From Mixia osmundae IAM 14324 (lineage: Eukaryota; Basidiomycota; Mixiomycetes; Mixiales; Mixiaceae): 64,000 bases of DNA. A program made the translations under genes and the position numbers. The stretch is from the NCBI RefSeq assembly GCF_000708205.1, contig NW_014575562.1:1055616-1119615 (forward strand), written 5' to 3'. A model generated the notes under the pieces. It had not been told where the DNA came from. It was given only the letters and a program-made list of their open reading frames with translations, and did not search any database. Position 1 is the first letter of the stretch. Each line of letters starts with the position of its first letter. Of the stretch, positions 1 through 12,029 are shown one piece after another.

Positions 1-13
1 GCAACGTCAGCGT

Positions 14-147
14 GTCAGTAAAGTCAGAACGTTAGTAAAGTCAGCACGTCAGTAGAGTCAGCACAATAGCGAGTCAGCACGTCAGCAGAGCTAGCACATC
101 AGCAAATCAGCACAAGAGCAAGTCAGCACAAGAGCAAGCTCATTCAG
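14..147. repeat. Degenerate 16-17 bp minisatellite
   Basis: About eight head-to-tail copies of a 16-17 base unit can be read, the best being GTCAGTAAAGTCAGCAC; later copies drift (for example AAGAGCAAGTCAGCAC). Units start near 14, 31, 48, 65, 81, 98, 114 and 130. No reading frame here looks coding. The array sits at the window edge beside ambiguous bases (N at about 206, 210, 259-260 and 286), so it may have hindered assembly. Whether it continues leftwards cannot be seen. Confidence 0.75.
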
Positions 148-228
148 ATTCAGAAGAAACCCAGAAAAGACCAAGACCCTCAGACTCAGCGCGGCGACGC
201 GACTCNCGCNAGCAAGCATGCGACAACA

Positions 229-840
229 CTAAAGCGCTGACCGTCTCGAGAAGCGAGTNNTGAACTTGATGTCCTTGAATGGAANCACTTTCTCGACGGC
301 AGGCTTCTTGACCGGATTGGCCCCCGGCCCAGGCTGAGCTCGTAAGATAGTGCGTTCCGTGCAACCTGGTGAGGTGAGGACGATCTTGGGGATCGCAGGC
401 GCAGAGATCACTGCCGGGCGAGGTCTCGCCGGCTGGTAAGTTCTGACTTGAATGCGGCTGCTGAAAGCGACCGACNTGGTGATGGGTGCAGGGTANCTAT
501 GCACGGTCACCGTCTCGTCAAAACGAACTGACTTCTTTGCCTTTGCCTTGAGCTCTATCTTCGGCTTCGTCACATAAGGCGNCATGGACTTGTTGGGTGG
601 TCTGTCCATATCCAGAGTGGCCAGCGTTCCATCGGTAGTGAAAGAGCGCAGCCATGCTGACTGAAGCACGACGTCTTCTTCCCNACCCCAAGTCGGCTTG
701 CGGCGGGAGCGAGGTAGGTTGACGACGATACGTGCGACAGAGCGAGGATAGATCTGGATAGGCGCCGTCTGAGCAAAGTGCGACATGACCGCACAACCCG
801 CCATCTTGACTTGAGGTCTTGACAGCAAGCTTTGAACCAT
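229..840 (-). CDS. Hypothetical protein with a PP1-docking-like motif
   Basis: I do not recognise this gene. An open frame of about 200 codons runs on the minus strand; the first good ATG is at 840, although the frame stays open to 918. The protein is basic and proline-rich, with a conserved-looking stretch near the N-terminus (IQIYPRSVARIVVNLPRSRRKP region) and, mid-protein, KKSVRFDETVTV. The KSVRF core fits the RVxF docking motif used by protein phosphatase 1 regulators, and the acidic residues after it are typical of such sites; this is inference from a short motif. Seven or so ambiguous bases fall inside the frame, so sequence and length are unreliable. The gene ends close to the minisatellite. 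No membrane segment or signal peptide is seen. An extra upstream exon is possible. Confidence 0.5.
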   Translation of the reverse strand: MVQSLLSRPQVKMAGCAVMSHFAQTAPIQIYPRSVARIVVNLPRSRRKPTWGXEEDVVLQSAWLRSFTTDGTLATLDMDRPPNKSMXPYVTKPKIELKAKAKKSVRFDETVTVHXYPAPITXSVAFSSRIQVRTYQPARPRPAVISAPAIPKIVLTSPGCTERTILRAQPGPGANPVKKPAVEKVXPFKDIKFXTRFSRRSAL

Positions 841-930
841 TATAGTNGTAGGCTTATGCAGCTTATAATACGTTCGTATGATGCTTTGAGGCTCGCGAAA
901 GGTACTCTCGTCCAGCAAAAGTAAATCTCT

Positions 931-1842
931 TTGGGCTTCAAAGACTTGGGGGAAAGGACGAGATGTTCAGTCCTTTTATATGTCCCCTGCCCGCCGAATC
1001 GTACGATCTTGCCGATGGATCTTAACCGAGCAAGGAAGAGTGCGCGGGAAGAAAGAGCATCCGTACGTAAGCCACGCGAGTTCGACGTCCTCGACGCGTC
1101 CAACGCCCAACTTGCAGTGCGACGACCGTGTAGGCCAACCTCAAAGGCGGCAATCATCTTCCGCGACCTGCTCACGATTATATCGCGTATGCAATCAAGA
1201 TTGACCAGGCATGTGTGCAGTGTCGCCAGTGCGCAAGTGCTGATGATGTACACATCTGGCTGAGTGAGCGCTCTCGTCGCTGGCAACCGTCCTATCGCGA
1301 GACTTTTCGTGAAGGGCTTGAAGCGTCAACACAGCTCGAGAGCGCACAACTCCTCCGCGTCGTTCTTACCGTGTATTGCCAGCCTTGTTGTGTGCTCGCT
1401 CGAGACGTCAGGATGCGAAGAGCCAGGCCAGTGTCTGGTAGCAGATCGCGCCGCTTTATGATCGCATGTATGCTTTCTGGCCAACCATCTTGATCAGCCG
1501 TCTGACGTGTGCATCTCCGAACAGGTCGTGACAGAAGTCACAATGCTGGCATGACGTATGCCGGTAGTGTCACGGCGACGTGGTCCATCTCGGGTGCTCA
1601 AGTCGATGGGCGTTCAGAACACCAGACGCAGCGCGATCAACATTGTCAACTCGCAAGCTCGGAAGTCGCTCTATCGATGCGAGGCGTGCTGTTAGAGCCT
1701 TTCCACGGAACAGAGTCATCATTGGGACACCATAGCTGGTCGGGAGCTTCTTCGACTTTTGTCTTGCCCACGCGACAGACAAGACAGGCCAAGACAGGTG
1801 ATCGTCCGATAGTACGGCCTCGTGCGGACACGGCGAGCAGTC
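931..1842. other. No confident gene
   Basis: About 900 bases between the hypothetical gene and the TBC gene. Open frames of up to about 150 codons exist on both strands, but none shows a recognisable domain, a convincing intron pattern or a credible start. The right part must hold the promoter of the TBC gene, whose ATG is at 1843. Confidence 0.5.
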
Positions 1843-4323
1843 ATGACCATCGAGAGCGAGCAGCACGCAAAGTAAGCCTGTCAGCCTGCGTAAGCCGCAT
1901 TGCTAAAATAAAAGGCCAGGCTGGAGCTCTTTGCCAAGCTTCACGCGCAATGCGCACCGTCTGCGCCGCAAGACGATAGACTGGAGCTATATTCATACAG
2001 TCATCTATGCGCACAAGGTATCGACAGACACGGTCTACTGCACCAGCGTCGTGTCTGACGAACATGCAGGCGTGCCTGACTCGCACAGAGCGACTGCATG
2101 GCGGATCCTGCTAGGCCTGCTGCCCGCCGACAAGTCACGCTGGCAGGCCGAGATCAAGTCGAAGCGTGAAGCCTACTATGACTTTGTGCAAGATCTCGGG
2201 GTCAAGATCGCTGCTCAGCCTCCAGTCGGTCTCGTCAGATAGGTTCACGCGCCGGTCTGATGCCTCTGCAGCCTGATCTCTCGAAAGCGCTATCACGAGA
2301 GGATGCTTGGTTGGATCAGATAGACAAAGACATACAACGTACACAACTCGCACTCGACTTCTTTGCCCAGCCTGTGGCTGCGTGCTCCGGCTGCCCGCTC
2401 ACATCGCGTCTGCCTCTTCGACGCGCATCCCAGCCGGAGCACACGCAGAATCACCGACGAGCCGTATTCGAGCGGATAGCACAGCTCTCATCTGGATTGG
2501 GCTACCGTGACAAGCATCACTCGCCTCGCGCCGGCTCGTCCGCACATTTCGCGCAGAATGGCAACGCGACGGAAGCAGAGGATCGCCATTGGGAAGTCCT
2601 CGAGAGGCTATTATACATTTTCGCCCAGCTCAACCCAGGTCTCGGCTATGTACAAGGCATGGCAGACGTCTTGTCGCCGCTCTACTTTGCCATTGCTCGG
2701 CCTCCCACTGTTCATCAAGAGCGGAGTAGCATCCAGGTCTTGGCAGGACATGCAGAGGCAGACACATTTTGGTGCTTCAATCACCTGATGGGCGAGCTGT
2801 CGGATTGCTTTAACGAAAGCTTAGACGGAGATGTCATCGACACAAAGTCATCTGCTGCCAAGTCGAATGCCACTGTCGGAATAGGGTACATCCTACGCAA
2901 ATTTGACGCACAGCTGCGATGGCAGGACAGCGACCTGGCAGACGCTCTCGCCAGTCACGGTATCACCTCCTCATACTACGCCTTTCAGTGGATTGTGTCG
3001 CTTTTTGCGCAGTGTTTCCGGATACCGGACATCCTGTCACTATGGGATCGACTATTTGCTCTGATACCTGCTCGGCCAGAACAAGGTCACGCTATCGAAA
3101 ACGGTTTGTCACCATTCCTGGCGCATGTTGTTGACATTTGCTGTGCCATGATCACGTTGAAGCGTGATGTGCTCATAGGCGATGCGACGACGTTCGAAGA
3201 AGCGCTGCGCTTGCTGCAGAGGTATCAATACAACGATGTCGCAACCTTGGTCTTGCTGGCAGGGACGTATCGCGAGAGGCGCTTGACTGCGTCAATCTCT
3301 GGTCAAGGGCCTGACGATGTGCTTGCGCGAGACAATCTGCAGGATGGTCTGTCACTTGCAAAAGCTCGTCTTGCGGCTGTTTCCAGCACGGCAAGGTCGA
3401 GACTGTTCGGTACTTCACAAGCAAGCTCAACGCCTGAAATCAGCGTGTCACCATCACCCATGACCGCCGCTAGCGGTCTGTTCAAGCGTTACGCCGATGC
3501 CTTCCAGCGCTCAGATACTGCGGCCAGTTTGTCGAAAGCGACCACAAACCTGCGCGCACAGGCTCCGGGAGCCATCCAGAAATTGCGAGACGATATGACT
3601 ACGAGCTACAAAGGACTTGGTGTCACACTAGACACGACTCGCAACGGACTGCGCCGCGCAAGCGTTCAATCAGATCAGCCTTTCGTCCCTCCTGACCATG
3701 CAAATGGACGTGCATCGCCAATAAAGTCTGTCGCGTCAGGTCAGCTACAGAGTGAGGACAAGGGTAACAGACGAGTCTCGAACAGCAAGCCGAGACCTCT
3801 GTTGCTTAGTTCGTCCGCCCGTGCTGCAGACTCGCCATCACCCGGTTCGTCCAGACGATCCTCATATCAACGCCTGTCCCCACGTTCTCCTTCGTCGCCT
3901 TTGCCGGGCAGTGCTTTCCTCGACGGCGCTACCCCTCGCAGCCCAAGCCCGTACAACCCGCTCACGCATGGCGTCGCACTAGACGATGACGTAGTAGAGA
4001 AATCCGAGCAAGAGCTGCTGGCAGAGGCACTAAGCTGGCGGAGGGGTAGAAGTACAACGCCACAAGTCGATGAGGATGAAGCAGATGATTCTGATTACCG
4101 CGTTCCTAGACGCGTGATCACGCGCGACATCAATAGGCAATATGCGATGGGTACACAGCCCCCGGTACGCAAGGCCTCAGATTCTACTTCGGCACGCGTG
4201 CCAATTTCGCGCCGACCAGCGATCAAGCAAAGGGCCAGCAGTCTTGAACATAACCCACAGGCACCAGACAGCGAAGGCTCAGAGGATTCATTCTACGATT
4301 CTGCTACGCAACATGCCTTTTAG
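1843..4323 (+). CDS. TBC-domain Rab GTPase-activating protein, TBC1D13-like
   Basis: Four exons (1843-1871, 1920-2017, 2070-2224, 2272-4323) give 777 residues. Introns of 48, 52 and 47 nt have clean donors (GTAAGC, GTATCG, GTCGGT) and join in phase. The TBC domain starts at about residue 44 (HRATAWRILLGLLP) and continues through LLQIDKD-like IDKDIQRTQ, then HWEVLERLLYIFAQLNPGLGYVQGM, the signature shared with TBC1D13, and AEADTFWCFNHLM. Such proteins stimulate GTP hydrolysis by Rab GTPases; TBC1D13 acts on Rab35 in animals. The dual-finger arginine (IxxDxxR) is IDKDIQR, and the glutamine finger is in YVQG. The C-terminal 350 residues are serine-rich and probably disordered, with many SP sites, and are not shared with animal TBC1D13. 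The first exon encodes only ten residues; the start was chosen because it is the only ATG that joins in phase. The stop lies 10 bases from that of the ABC transporter on the other strand. Confidence 0.88.
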
Positions 4324-4333
4324 GTGCATACGT

Positions 4334-7300
4334 CTAGATTGCTTTGTTGTACAAAAGCTGCAAGTGACGAACGACTGGCTTCAACGAAAGCTTGCCAGAT
4401 GAGATCGCAAAGAAGAGGCCGATGTTGAGGAGCGTGTAGAGCGCGAAGACGAGCATCGCCGGCGCATTATCTGAATGCTTGACGGCGATGCTTGCCAGGA
4501 ACTCGTCACCTGTTGCGAATTTGCAATACTTGCAGATGTCTGTGCTATCCGGGTTCTCGAGATAGCCGCGATGCGTTTCTAAGAAATTGGCGGCGTATTG
4601 AATACACCTTTTGGGATACGTTAGCGTTACATCGATGCACGGAGAGCGGAAGCTCACGTCTGATCCGCCGGTGGATAGAAGCTCACAAGCTCCGTGGCCG
4701 AGCATTCGACGGGCAAACCACTGAGGATTTGTGCGAGCATGCCTTTCACATACCACTGAAAGGGCGAAAGCCAGTACATCCATCGCCAGTATGTCGGCAT
4801 GCTGGCATACGATATGAGCGAGCCGTTGAATGCCTCCATCGATACGAGGAAGAATGGCAGTAGATTGGCGATCATGCCGAGAGTTGGCGCTAATGCCGTG
4901 ATCCACATTGCAAAGTAGGCTTGGAAGAAGAAGAAGAGCAGCAGCATTGCTAGACAGTAGAAGAACCGCGCTGCTGTCGCCACGATGCCCACCATGAGGA
5001 ACCAAACCGCGAAAAAGACGACTGCTGAGACGACCATGTAAGGCACTTCTGCAAGGGCCAGAGATAAGCAGAAGGCGGCCGGGCCGTATGTACCAGCTGG
5101 TTTCTCGCGTGCTAACCAAAGTGCACGCAGCGACACCATCTTCATGATCATTTGATTCATGAAGACAGGCGGGATAAAGAGGACGAGGAAGACAGAGAAC
5201 ATGTAGTTCTGCATGTCTGCGATCGTGTTACCCAGCCGCCAGAAAGACAAGCCGACGATGAAACCAACAGCTGTAGCCGTGAAGAGCTTCGTGAAGCTGA
5301 AGGCCGTGTCGCGATAGAAATTCCGGGAATAGCGGCGGAGAACCTGCTTTGTTTGCTGAAGCCAATCAGGCTGATCTAAAGAGTTGCTGCCGGGTATATC
5401 GGCCTTGGTCGGTATCGACGCATCCAGCTTTTGAAGACTCTCAGACTGACGCCATCGCTCTGCTAATGGCGTGCGTTGCTGATCGCTCGGAGGCTTGCTG
5501 ATGGCATCAAGAATCGACTCTGCTGGGTTGGCATTTGCTGGGCAGTCAAACCACTCAAGCGCATCTTCTCTGGAGCCTGTGAAGACCTGCTTGCCGCCGC
5601 GTTGAAGGAGCAAGACGTCATCGAAGAGTTCAAAGACCTCTGCAGAAGGCATATGAATCGTGGCGAGCACAGCAAGCCCGATACGGCTGAGTCTGCGCAT
5701 AAGGTCGACGATATGGACTGCTGATTGTGCGTCTAGGCCGCTCGTAGGCTCATCCAGGAAGAGCACGCCTGGTTGCGCGACCAATTCGACAGCGATAGCC
5801 AGCCTTTTGCGAGCTTCGAGCGATAGGCCGGCTGAGGTCGTGCCAACCATTGCGTCTTCCAAATCACGCAGCTCAAGCAGATCGAGCGCCTCTTCGACAG
5901 ACACAAGCTTCTCTTGCTCTGACTTGCTTGCCGGTTGTCTCAAAAGTGCTGAGAATTCCAACGACTCACGAACAGTAGCCGTGGGATCTGCGTCTATCGA
6001 TATCAGCATTCAAATAGAATGGAGCACATTTGACTAGCCATGAGTATCGAGTTGCTCAACAAAGCCAGTTGCGCGATAGAAAGCAGCATCTGGCGACTGC
6101 TGACCATACACAATCGTCCCGGTGATGTGCGTCGTCTCATTCCTGCCAGCAAGCGCGTTGAGCACTGTGTGAGGATGAGCATCGTCTTTGGCTCCACAAA
6201 GATCAGACGTACGCGTTGTTTTGCCAGCGCCGGATGGACCGATTAGTGCCATTAGTCGACCGCTTTTCAGTCGGCCATCTATACCATCGAGAAGCTTCGG
6301 GCACTGCTTCGAGCTCTCGACCCAGAGCTCTAGATGTCTCCAACTCAAATCTCTGTCCGTCGAGGTTGCGGACGTCGAGCCGCCATTTCCCATTAGTGGT
6401 CGCTCGATGTGCCCTGGCACATGCATCTGATCTTCTTCGTCCTTGTCCTTTGCCTTGTCTTCATCTTGTAATCTTGCGACCGCTGCTGGCGTCCGAGCAA
6501 ACAGTGTCACTGAACCAGCAGGCGCAAAATGTAGGAATTCGGTCGCTACTGTGCCGGCAACAAGGCAGATGACGGCTAGCACGAGAATGAGAGCGAGATT
6601 GCGCCAAAGATGCTCATAACGATAGCCAAACGACATGTCGAGGTAACGCGCGCCTTGCAAGGTGAGTTGTCCAGGCTCTGAACCAACGAGCGCACAAGTC
6701 TGATAGCGACTGTCGTTATAGCTCGGGCCATATGGCACGGTGTCCGCGGGCGAACATGTCAGTTCCAGATCTGACAGCTCGTTGACAAGAACGCTCTCGT
6801 AGGCATAGTGAATCGGATCAATGTAGTGAAGCCATTTCAGCCAAGGCCTCATCGAGCGCATGGGTATAAAATAGCCTGCGTAGACGACGGCAAGGTTGAG
6901 AAAGATGCCGCAATAGCGCATCGCCTCATCGAAACTTGGACTGAAGGCCGCAAACAGTCGGAAGACTGTCGTCAAATTGAGGGCTGTGGCGTAGACAAAT
7001 AGCAAAAAGATTAGATAATGTGACCACGTGCGCTGGAGGCCTGCAAGCACGTAGGTGATTGTACCGAAAAGGAACGATTGCAGCGCAATGAGCGGTAGAT
7101 CGCCCACGGTCCGCGCGAGGGACAGCGCCGATGCCTGGTAGAAGCCATATTGCCTCTGTCGCTTGACTATCGGCCGTCCGACGAGAGCGTTGCTCAACTC
7201 AGCGAGCTGCAGATAGCCATTGAACAAGATAGACAAGAGCAGTATAGAGCCTCTGGTAAAGGCGCCATCAGATGTCCGTGGCAGGTCCTTGAAGAGAGTC

Positions 7301-9024
7301 CCGACGATTACCGACAGAAGGATGTTGACACCTGTCTTTGTCACGTAGGGTCCGAGATCAGATCGTATGAGCGCATATTGCCGTCTCGTCAGAACAGCGA
7401 GTTGACTCGTAAAGGCGATAGTGAGCGCGGAGCTTGGTTTGAGCATGCGGTCCTTCTCGTTATGCACGCCGGTGAGCCAGCTGTTCTCTGTGCCTGGCCG
7501 ATGTGTGTCGCGATATTGGCAGAGCCCATTCAGACATTGCTGGTGTTGCTCGCTTCGCCTGAAAGTTTCGGCCATTGCTAGGCCTGTCCTTGGCGCGCTG
7601 CTCTCTTGCCCAGACCGTATGTTGCGAGCATATGTGTCTGTACACGCGAGTATAAAGTCCGCTTTCGTCTGACCTGGTATCGGCTCAAAGCCGATGGATT
7701 CAAAGTAACCCCAAGCATCCTGTGCTGGGCCAAAATAGGCTTGCTCGCCGCCAGGCGCGAGGACGAGGAGTTTGTCGAATTGGTCAAAGACGGAATCGCT
7801 GACTTGCCGTAGACCGGCAGAGGTCGTTCGGCGCAAGCGCTGATTCATCAGTCTGAGCAGCTTGACCACATTAAGCGCAGTAGACGAGTCTAGGCCTGAT
7901 GTGGCATTATCGAGCGCAAGAACAGAGGGCCGCGCCGCCAGAATCTCTGCGATACTCAATCTCTTTCGTTCGCCGCCCGATAGACCGACCAGGTACTCGT
8001 TACCTACGCGTGTATTGCGCGCATGTTCGATGGCGAGCGCTGACAGTATCGCGCGAGATTGCCTCAGGCGCCACTCTGCTGCCGAACCGACATCGCGACA
8101 CTTCTGTATATCGCGTGGCGTGCGACACCGCAGAGCAGTGTCTATCGTCGTTCCCGCTGTGAGGGAAGCAAAGTGTTGGTCAGATTCGGGTAAGAAGCAC
8201 AGCTCGCTCAGGATTGCCTGATCAATACGGTCGCTGGCACGATCGAAAGCACCAAAATGAAGCTTGCCCGAGATGCGGGAGAAGCCTTCCTGGTCACCCG
8301 CGAGATTGCGCAGAGCAGTCGTGACGCCCGTGCCCGGTCTACCGAGGATGAGCAGCATCTCGCTCTGGTCCACGTCAGTCTACTTGATGACCAAACTGGG
8401 GCAGATTCGGCTCACTCGTTCGACGACGCCGGTGAGATTGTGCAAGATGCATCGCTCTGCTAACCGCTGACCGCGTAGTCGTCGCATCCAATATCGAAAT
8501 GAGGAGGGCGTGAAGGGCCACAATTTTGAGCCGAGAGTATCGCTCAATCGCTCTCCTGTGCCCCTGCCATAGACAGATAGATCCTCAAAGCAGATGGGCA
8601 GCCCTTGTGTCTTATATTGCATCGTCTCTGCAATGGCCTGCTCCTCTTCGAGCCATGCCTCTATATCGATCGGATCCTCCTTTCTCGTATGAGCTTCGTT
8701 TGCTCGAGGCCATACCCTGGAAAAGTATGGCAAGCGTTCGAGCAGTCTCGTTGCCTCGGAGGGCTCGGCAATCGATTCGATCTCGGAGTTCGTGTTGGCT
8801 CTCTGAGAATCTGCAGAATTGTCCTGCCTGCTCGGTGAGCTCTCGCGTCTGGCCTCGGATGTACTCGTGACCGGCTCCTGATCAGAGACGGCTGTAGCAG
8901 TCAGGGCGACGAGATAAGTGCTGGGCAATCCGGCCGAATCTCGCGCAAGTGCGACCGATGGATCATCACCAGCTTCACCGGAGCCCATGATCGGGTGTGT
9001 GCTCATGTCTGCCAATGATCGCAC
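4334..9024 (-). CDS. PDR/ABCG full-size ABC transporter
   Basis: Five exons (8416-9024, 6213-8364, 6039-6164, 4658-5987, 4334-4607) give 1496 residues, the usual length for pleiotropic drug resistance pumps, which export drugs and lipids across the plasma membrane. Order: acidic N-terminus, NBD1, TMD1, NBD2, TMD2. NBD1 has Walker A GRPGTGVTT, in which the catalytic lysine is replaced by valine (PDR proteins normally have cysteine), signature LSGGERKRLS and Walker B LALDNATSGLDSS. NBD2 has an intact Walker A, GPSGAGKTTLLNALAGR, that exists only after removing a 48 nt stop-free intron (6165-6212), and the degenerate signature LSLEARKRLAIA, as is normal for the family. The extracellular loop near the C-terminus keeps paired cysteines (CKYC). 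The intron at 5988-6038 appears to use a GC donor (ATG|GCTAGT); only this junction restores the expected QLDTHDPTATVRES. The start may instead be the ATG at 9006. Confidence 0.93.
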
Positions 9025-9162
9025 GATGCGATGAGCGCTGGAGCGGCAATTTGACGGTCAAGAGCAAAGTCGGACAATGTCAAATATCATTTTGACATCG
9101 CCGGCATCGTGACGCTTCCTCGGCTCGCGTGTTCGCGTCACAAACAAATAGTCTCGTTAGGC

Positions 9163-10707
9163 TCATGCTTTGACATCACTGACACACTCCCATGAGCCTT
9201 TGAGACTCTCCTTCCAGAGCGTGACCACGCCATCCCCGCCCGACACTGCCAGGACCTGTCCGGCTATGCTCCAGCTGACTCTCCAGACCACACTGCGCGA
9301 ATTCATCAGCTACCTGTTTTTTGAAGCACAGACCGCATTGCAGCTCACTCTGCAAATTGACCGGGTATCGTGGATGTCGCGCCAGCCGCTGTGCTAGGAT
9401 CGAGCTGCGTTCGCGTCCATGGCGCACCGGGTCGGTCTTGAATATGGATAAAGACTTGCTTGTCCTGTCGTGACTCGAGGATTAGCACGTTGAGATCTTG
9501 ATGAGGATCAAAGCTGACCTGTCCTGCGCTGGCGAGATAGCTTTTCGGCATCCCGATATTGGGTGCCCATGCGACATCGCGAACCCAATCTGTGTGTCCT
9601 TCTAAAACTTCTTCTTCTGCCCAAGTCTTTGTGTCGTCTCTGGCCGGCCGTACGATCAGCTCGTTCGCAACGAGCGGATGACTTTGGCAAACCTCCATCC
9701 CCAGATCTTGACAAAGCCGTCACATCCGCCGCTTGCGAATCGACGAACGCTGCTCACCCCGCCTGGCCCAGCCTGACCGTTCTGCGCTTGCGGTGCGAGC
9801 GCGGCGGATTGGGGCTGGATGAGCGAGCCAGGCATAGTAGCAGGTGCCCAAGAGACAGCATTGCAGCCTATCAGATGGGCGACAAAGAGCGACGCGTCCC
9901 ATGTCCCATCGTCTGCGTGCTTGTTAGCTCGTAACGAGGGCGCGACAGGGTGGGAGACTGACTGTTGAACGTGAGCACGCTGACTTTACCATCGCTCGAA
10001 GCGCAAGCGAGTATCGGTCCGAGCTCGTGCGGTGCCCAGCTGATCGAGTTGACTGACGTTCGTGTAACAAGCATGAGCAAATCGCAAGATACGTGAAGCT
10101 CCTGAACTTACCCGAGGCATTATGCAGCGTGTGCTCCTTGATCTTTGACCAACTTCCGAGACCGGCTTGCGCCTGATGACCGTATGGTCCGGCTTGATAG
10201 CCATAGCCTTGCGCAGACTGAGCCGGTTGTGACGGTGCCGGTGATTCTCGCCAGACAAACACTTTGCCGTCATACGAAGCAGAGGCAAGGATGCCGCCAA
10301 ACTTGGGGTGTGCCCATGCAATCTGCCATACCGGCCCGTCGTGCCTGCATGCATTCTGTTCTTCAGCCTAGCCTGCCACATTCGTACGGGGACAAAGCTG
10401 ACCCTCTGAGCGTGTCGACGAGTGCGTACTGGCCGTTGGGCGTGACGTCAAAGACTTTGACTGTGCGGTCGCTAGAAGCAGTCGCTAGCCGCTTGCCATG
10501 GAAGTCGAGCTGCGCATCGTGCTGCGAGTGACTCGTATGAGCTGTAGAATCGAAAAAGGTCAAGGGCGAGACAACGAACGATCATATCCTCGTGGTGCGT
10601 TTCCACCTGGACAGAAGCACTGTCGCCCGCATTGTTCGGTCCTGGCACCTGCACGCAAGTCCGTACGCTCAGTGATGAAGATTGTTCGATACCAATCGAC
10701 GGACCAT
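9163..10707 (-). CDS. SEC13: COPII coat / nuclear pore WD40 protein Sec13
   Basis: Nine exons (10693-10707, 10580-10648, 10403-10521, 10112-10344, 9963-10052, 9693-9912, 9519-9639, 9349-9464, 9163-9292) give 370 residues. Sec13 pairs with Sec31 in the COPII outer coat and also sits in the nuclear pore Y-complex and the SEA/GATOR2 complex. Landmarks: [19 protein letters not shown] at the N-terminus, [88 protein letters not shown] and [21 protein letters not shown] at the C-terminus, all in the order known for Sec13. All introns are 44-59 nt; the 54 nt one (9465-9518) is stop-free and in frame. Everything downstream of 10580 is secure; the first two exons are only the best in-phase solution. 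A glutamine- and glycine-rich insert near residues 115-135 is unusual. The gene lies 138 bases upstream of the ABC transporter on the same strand. Confidence 0.92.
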
Positions 10708-10899
10708 CTCTCTCGCTCGCCGTCACGGTTTCGCTGACTTGAAGTACTTGCGGCGCGTCGCTAGCGTTGCTCGCTGCAAGCTGCAAGGTAGATGGACACG
10801 TAGGCTTGGTATAGTTCGTCTACGCAGCGCGTTCCTGTACTGGTACAACAACAGAGCATATGCATTGTCGCACATTGGGACAACAGCTCAAGCAAGGAG

Positions 10900-11805
10900 C
10901 TAGACCGTTCGCGCAGGCTGGCCTTTGACAGTGACGTGTAGCAGATCTCTCAGCTCTGTCGTCGCGCCAGAGCTGCTAATCACTCGCAGATAGCGCAGAG
11001 CATGTCTGCCCGGTGATACTGCAAGCCACCGTACACGCACAGACTGGCACGTTCCAGGCGCAAGAGGGCCAAGCTTGACCCGATTCTCCAGTGGCACGAT
11101 AGCCGTGGTATCGCTCTCATCTGATTCTTGAGCATCGCCGACCGGCTCTGTAAAGTCGAATATGAGATCGCAGGTGTGTTGCGTGCGGTTGACGACAAAG
11201 AGCTCGATGAGAAAGATGTCGAGTAGCCCAATGTGTTCCGGAATTGGCAGACTGACTTGCTCATCCATCTCGACCGAATCTGCCAGAGGTACGAGCGATA
11301 CGGTCAGGATGAGGTCTTTGTCTGGTGCATCTGGTCGCTCGGGCGCAGGTATGCGCCAGACCCAGTCGCCGCTTTTGGGTTGTTCCTCCGATTTTCGTCT
11401 CCATTTGATGCTCAGCCGCACGGTATATAGCCGTTCGGTCGGACGATGTTGGCTTATGGCAGACAGCCGACTGAGTGACCTGGTCATCCCGACACCAGAG
11501 AGCAAAGGTTCGCTTTGCTTGGGCTGCTCCGCGAGCTCGTCCATCTCGAATATCGTCGTCGGGCCAACATCGAGAAGATAGCATAGTCCGAGCACGTCGC
11601 CGTCACTCAGATCGCTCGGATGCGTCTTCTGAAGAGGTCTGAGGCGCTCTTGAGGCACGCCATCGACCGTCAGCTCGACTGAGACCACATGGACCGCGTC
11701 AAACGCCGTCAGTTCGACATCGAGCAGCGCGGGCTTCTCTTGGCTCGATGGCGGTACGGCCCTGATCGTCGCTTGAAGAGCCCTCTGCGCGTCATCGTTC
11801 GTCAT
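10900..11805 (-). CDS. TRAPP II subunit, Trs65-like
   Basis: An intronless frame of 301 residues. The C-terminal half reads IVPLENRVKLGPLAPGTCQS followed by VRVRWLAVSPGRHALRYLRV and a final beta-strand segment, the conserved ending of the fungal TRAPP trafficking subunit Trs65, which has Ig-like folds and joins TRAPP II on Golgi membranes as a Ypt31/32 (Rab11) exchange-factor component. An earlier stretch, LLDIFLIELFVVNRT, also fits an Ig-like strand pair. The protein is shorter than the yeast one (about 560 residues), so either the N-terminal domain is absent or an upstream exon was missed; the 224 bases upstream show no good candidate. It is followed on the plus side of the map by SEC13's start, about 190 bases away. 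The assignment rests on sequence resemblance recalled from the family, not on a search. Confidence 0.62.
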   Translation of the reverse strand: MTNDDAQRALQATIRAVPPSSQEKPALLDVELTAFDAVHVVSVELTVDGVPQERLRPLQKTHPSDLSDGDVLGLCYLLDVGPTTIFEMDELAEQPKQSEPLLSGVGMTRSLSRLSAISQHRPTERLYTVRLSIKWRRKSEEQPKSGDWVWRIPAPERPDAPDKDLILTVSLVPLADSVEMDEQVSLPIPEHIGLLDIFLIELFVVNRTQHTCDLIFDFTEPVGDAQESDESDTTAIVPLENRVKLGPLAPGTCQSVRVRWLAVSPGRHALRYLRVISSSGATTELRDLLHVTVKGQPARTV

Positions 11806-12029
11806 GTCTGCCGATCATGTCTTCATGCCAGGGGAACTCTGCGTTCGCTGAACGGAATGCGCGCGTCTCTGAAAGCTTTGACAGGTGTCAACATGTCAAC
11901 GATGTCGAGCGGCATGGCGTCCGCCTGTCCACTCTTTCGAATCCTCAAAATGGCACGAGTCTTGCTCACCATCATGTGACCGGCCACATCAGCCAAGCGT
12001 CCTCGTATATGCATATGTCACGTGAATCA

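Noticed and set aside
6165-6212. Apparent 16-residue insertion within the second Walker A of the ABC transporter
   Set aside because: It has a GTACGT donor and ACACAG acceptor and its removal restores GAGKTTLLNALAGR, so it is an intron, not an insertion.
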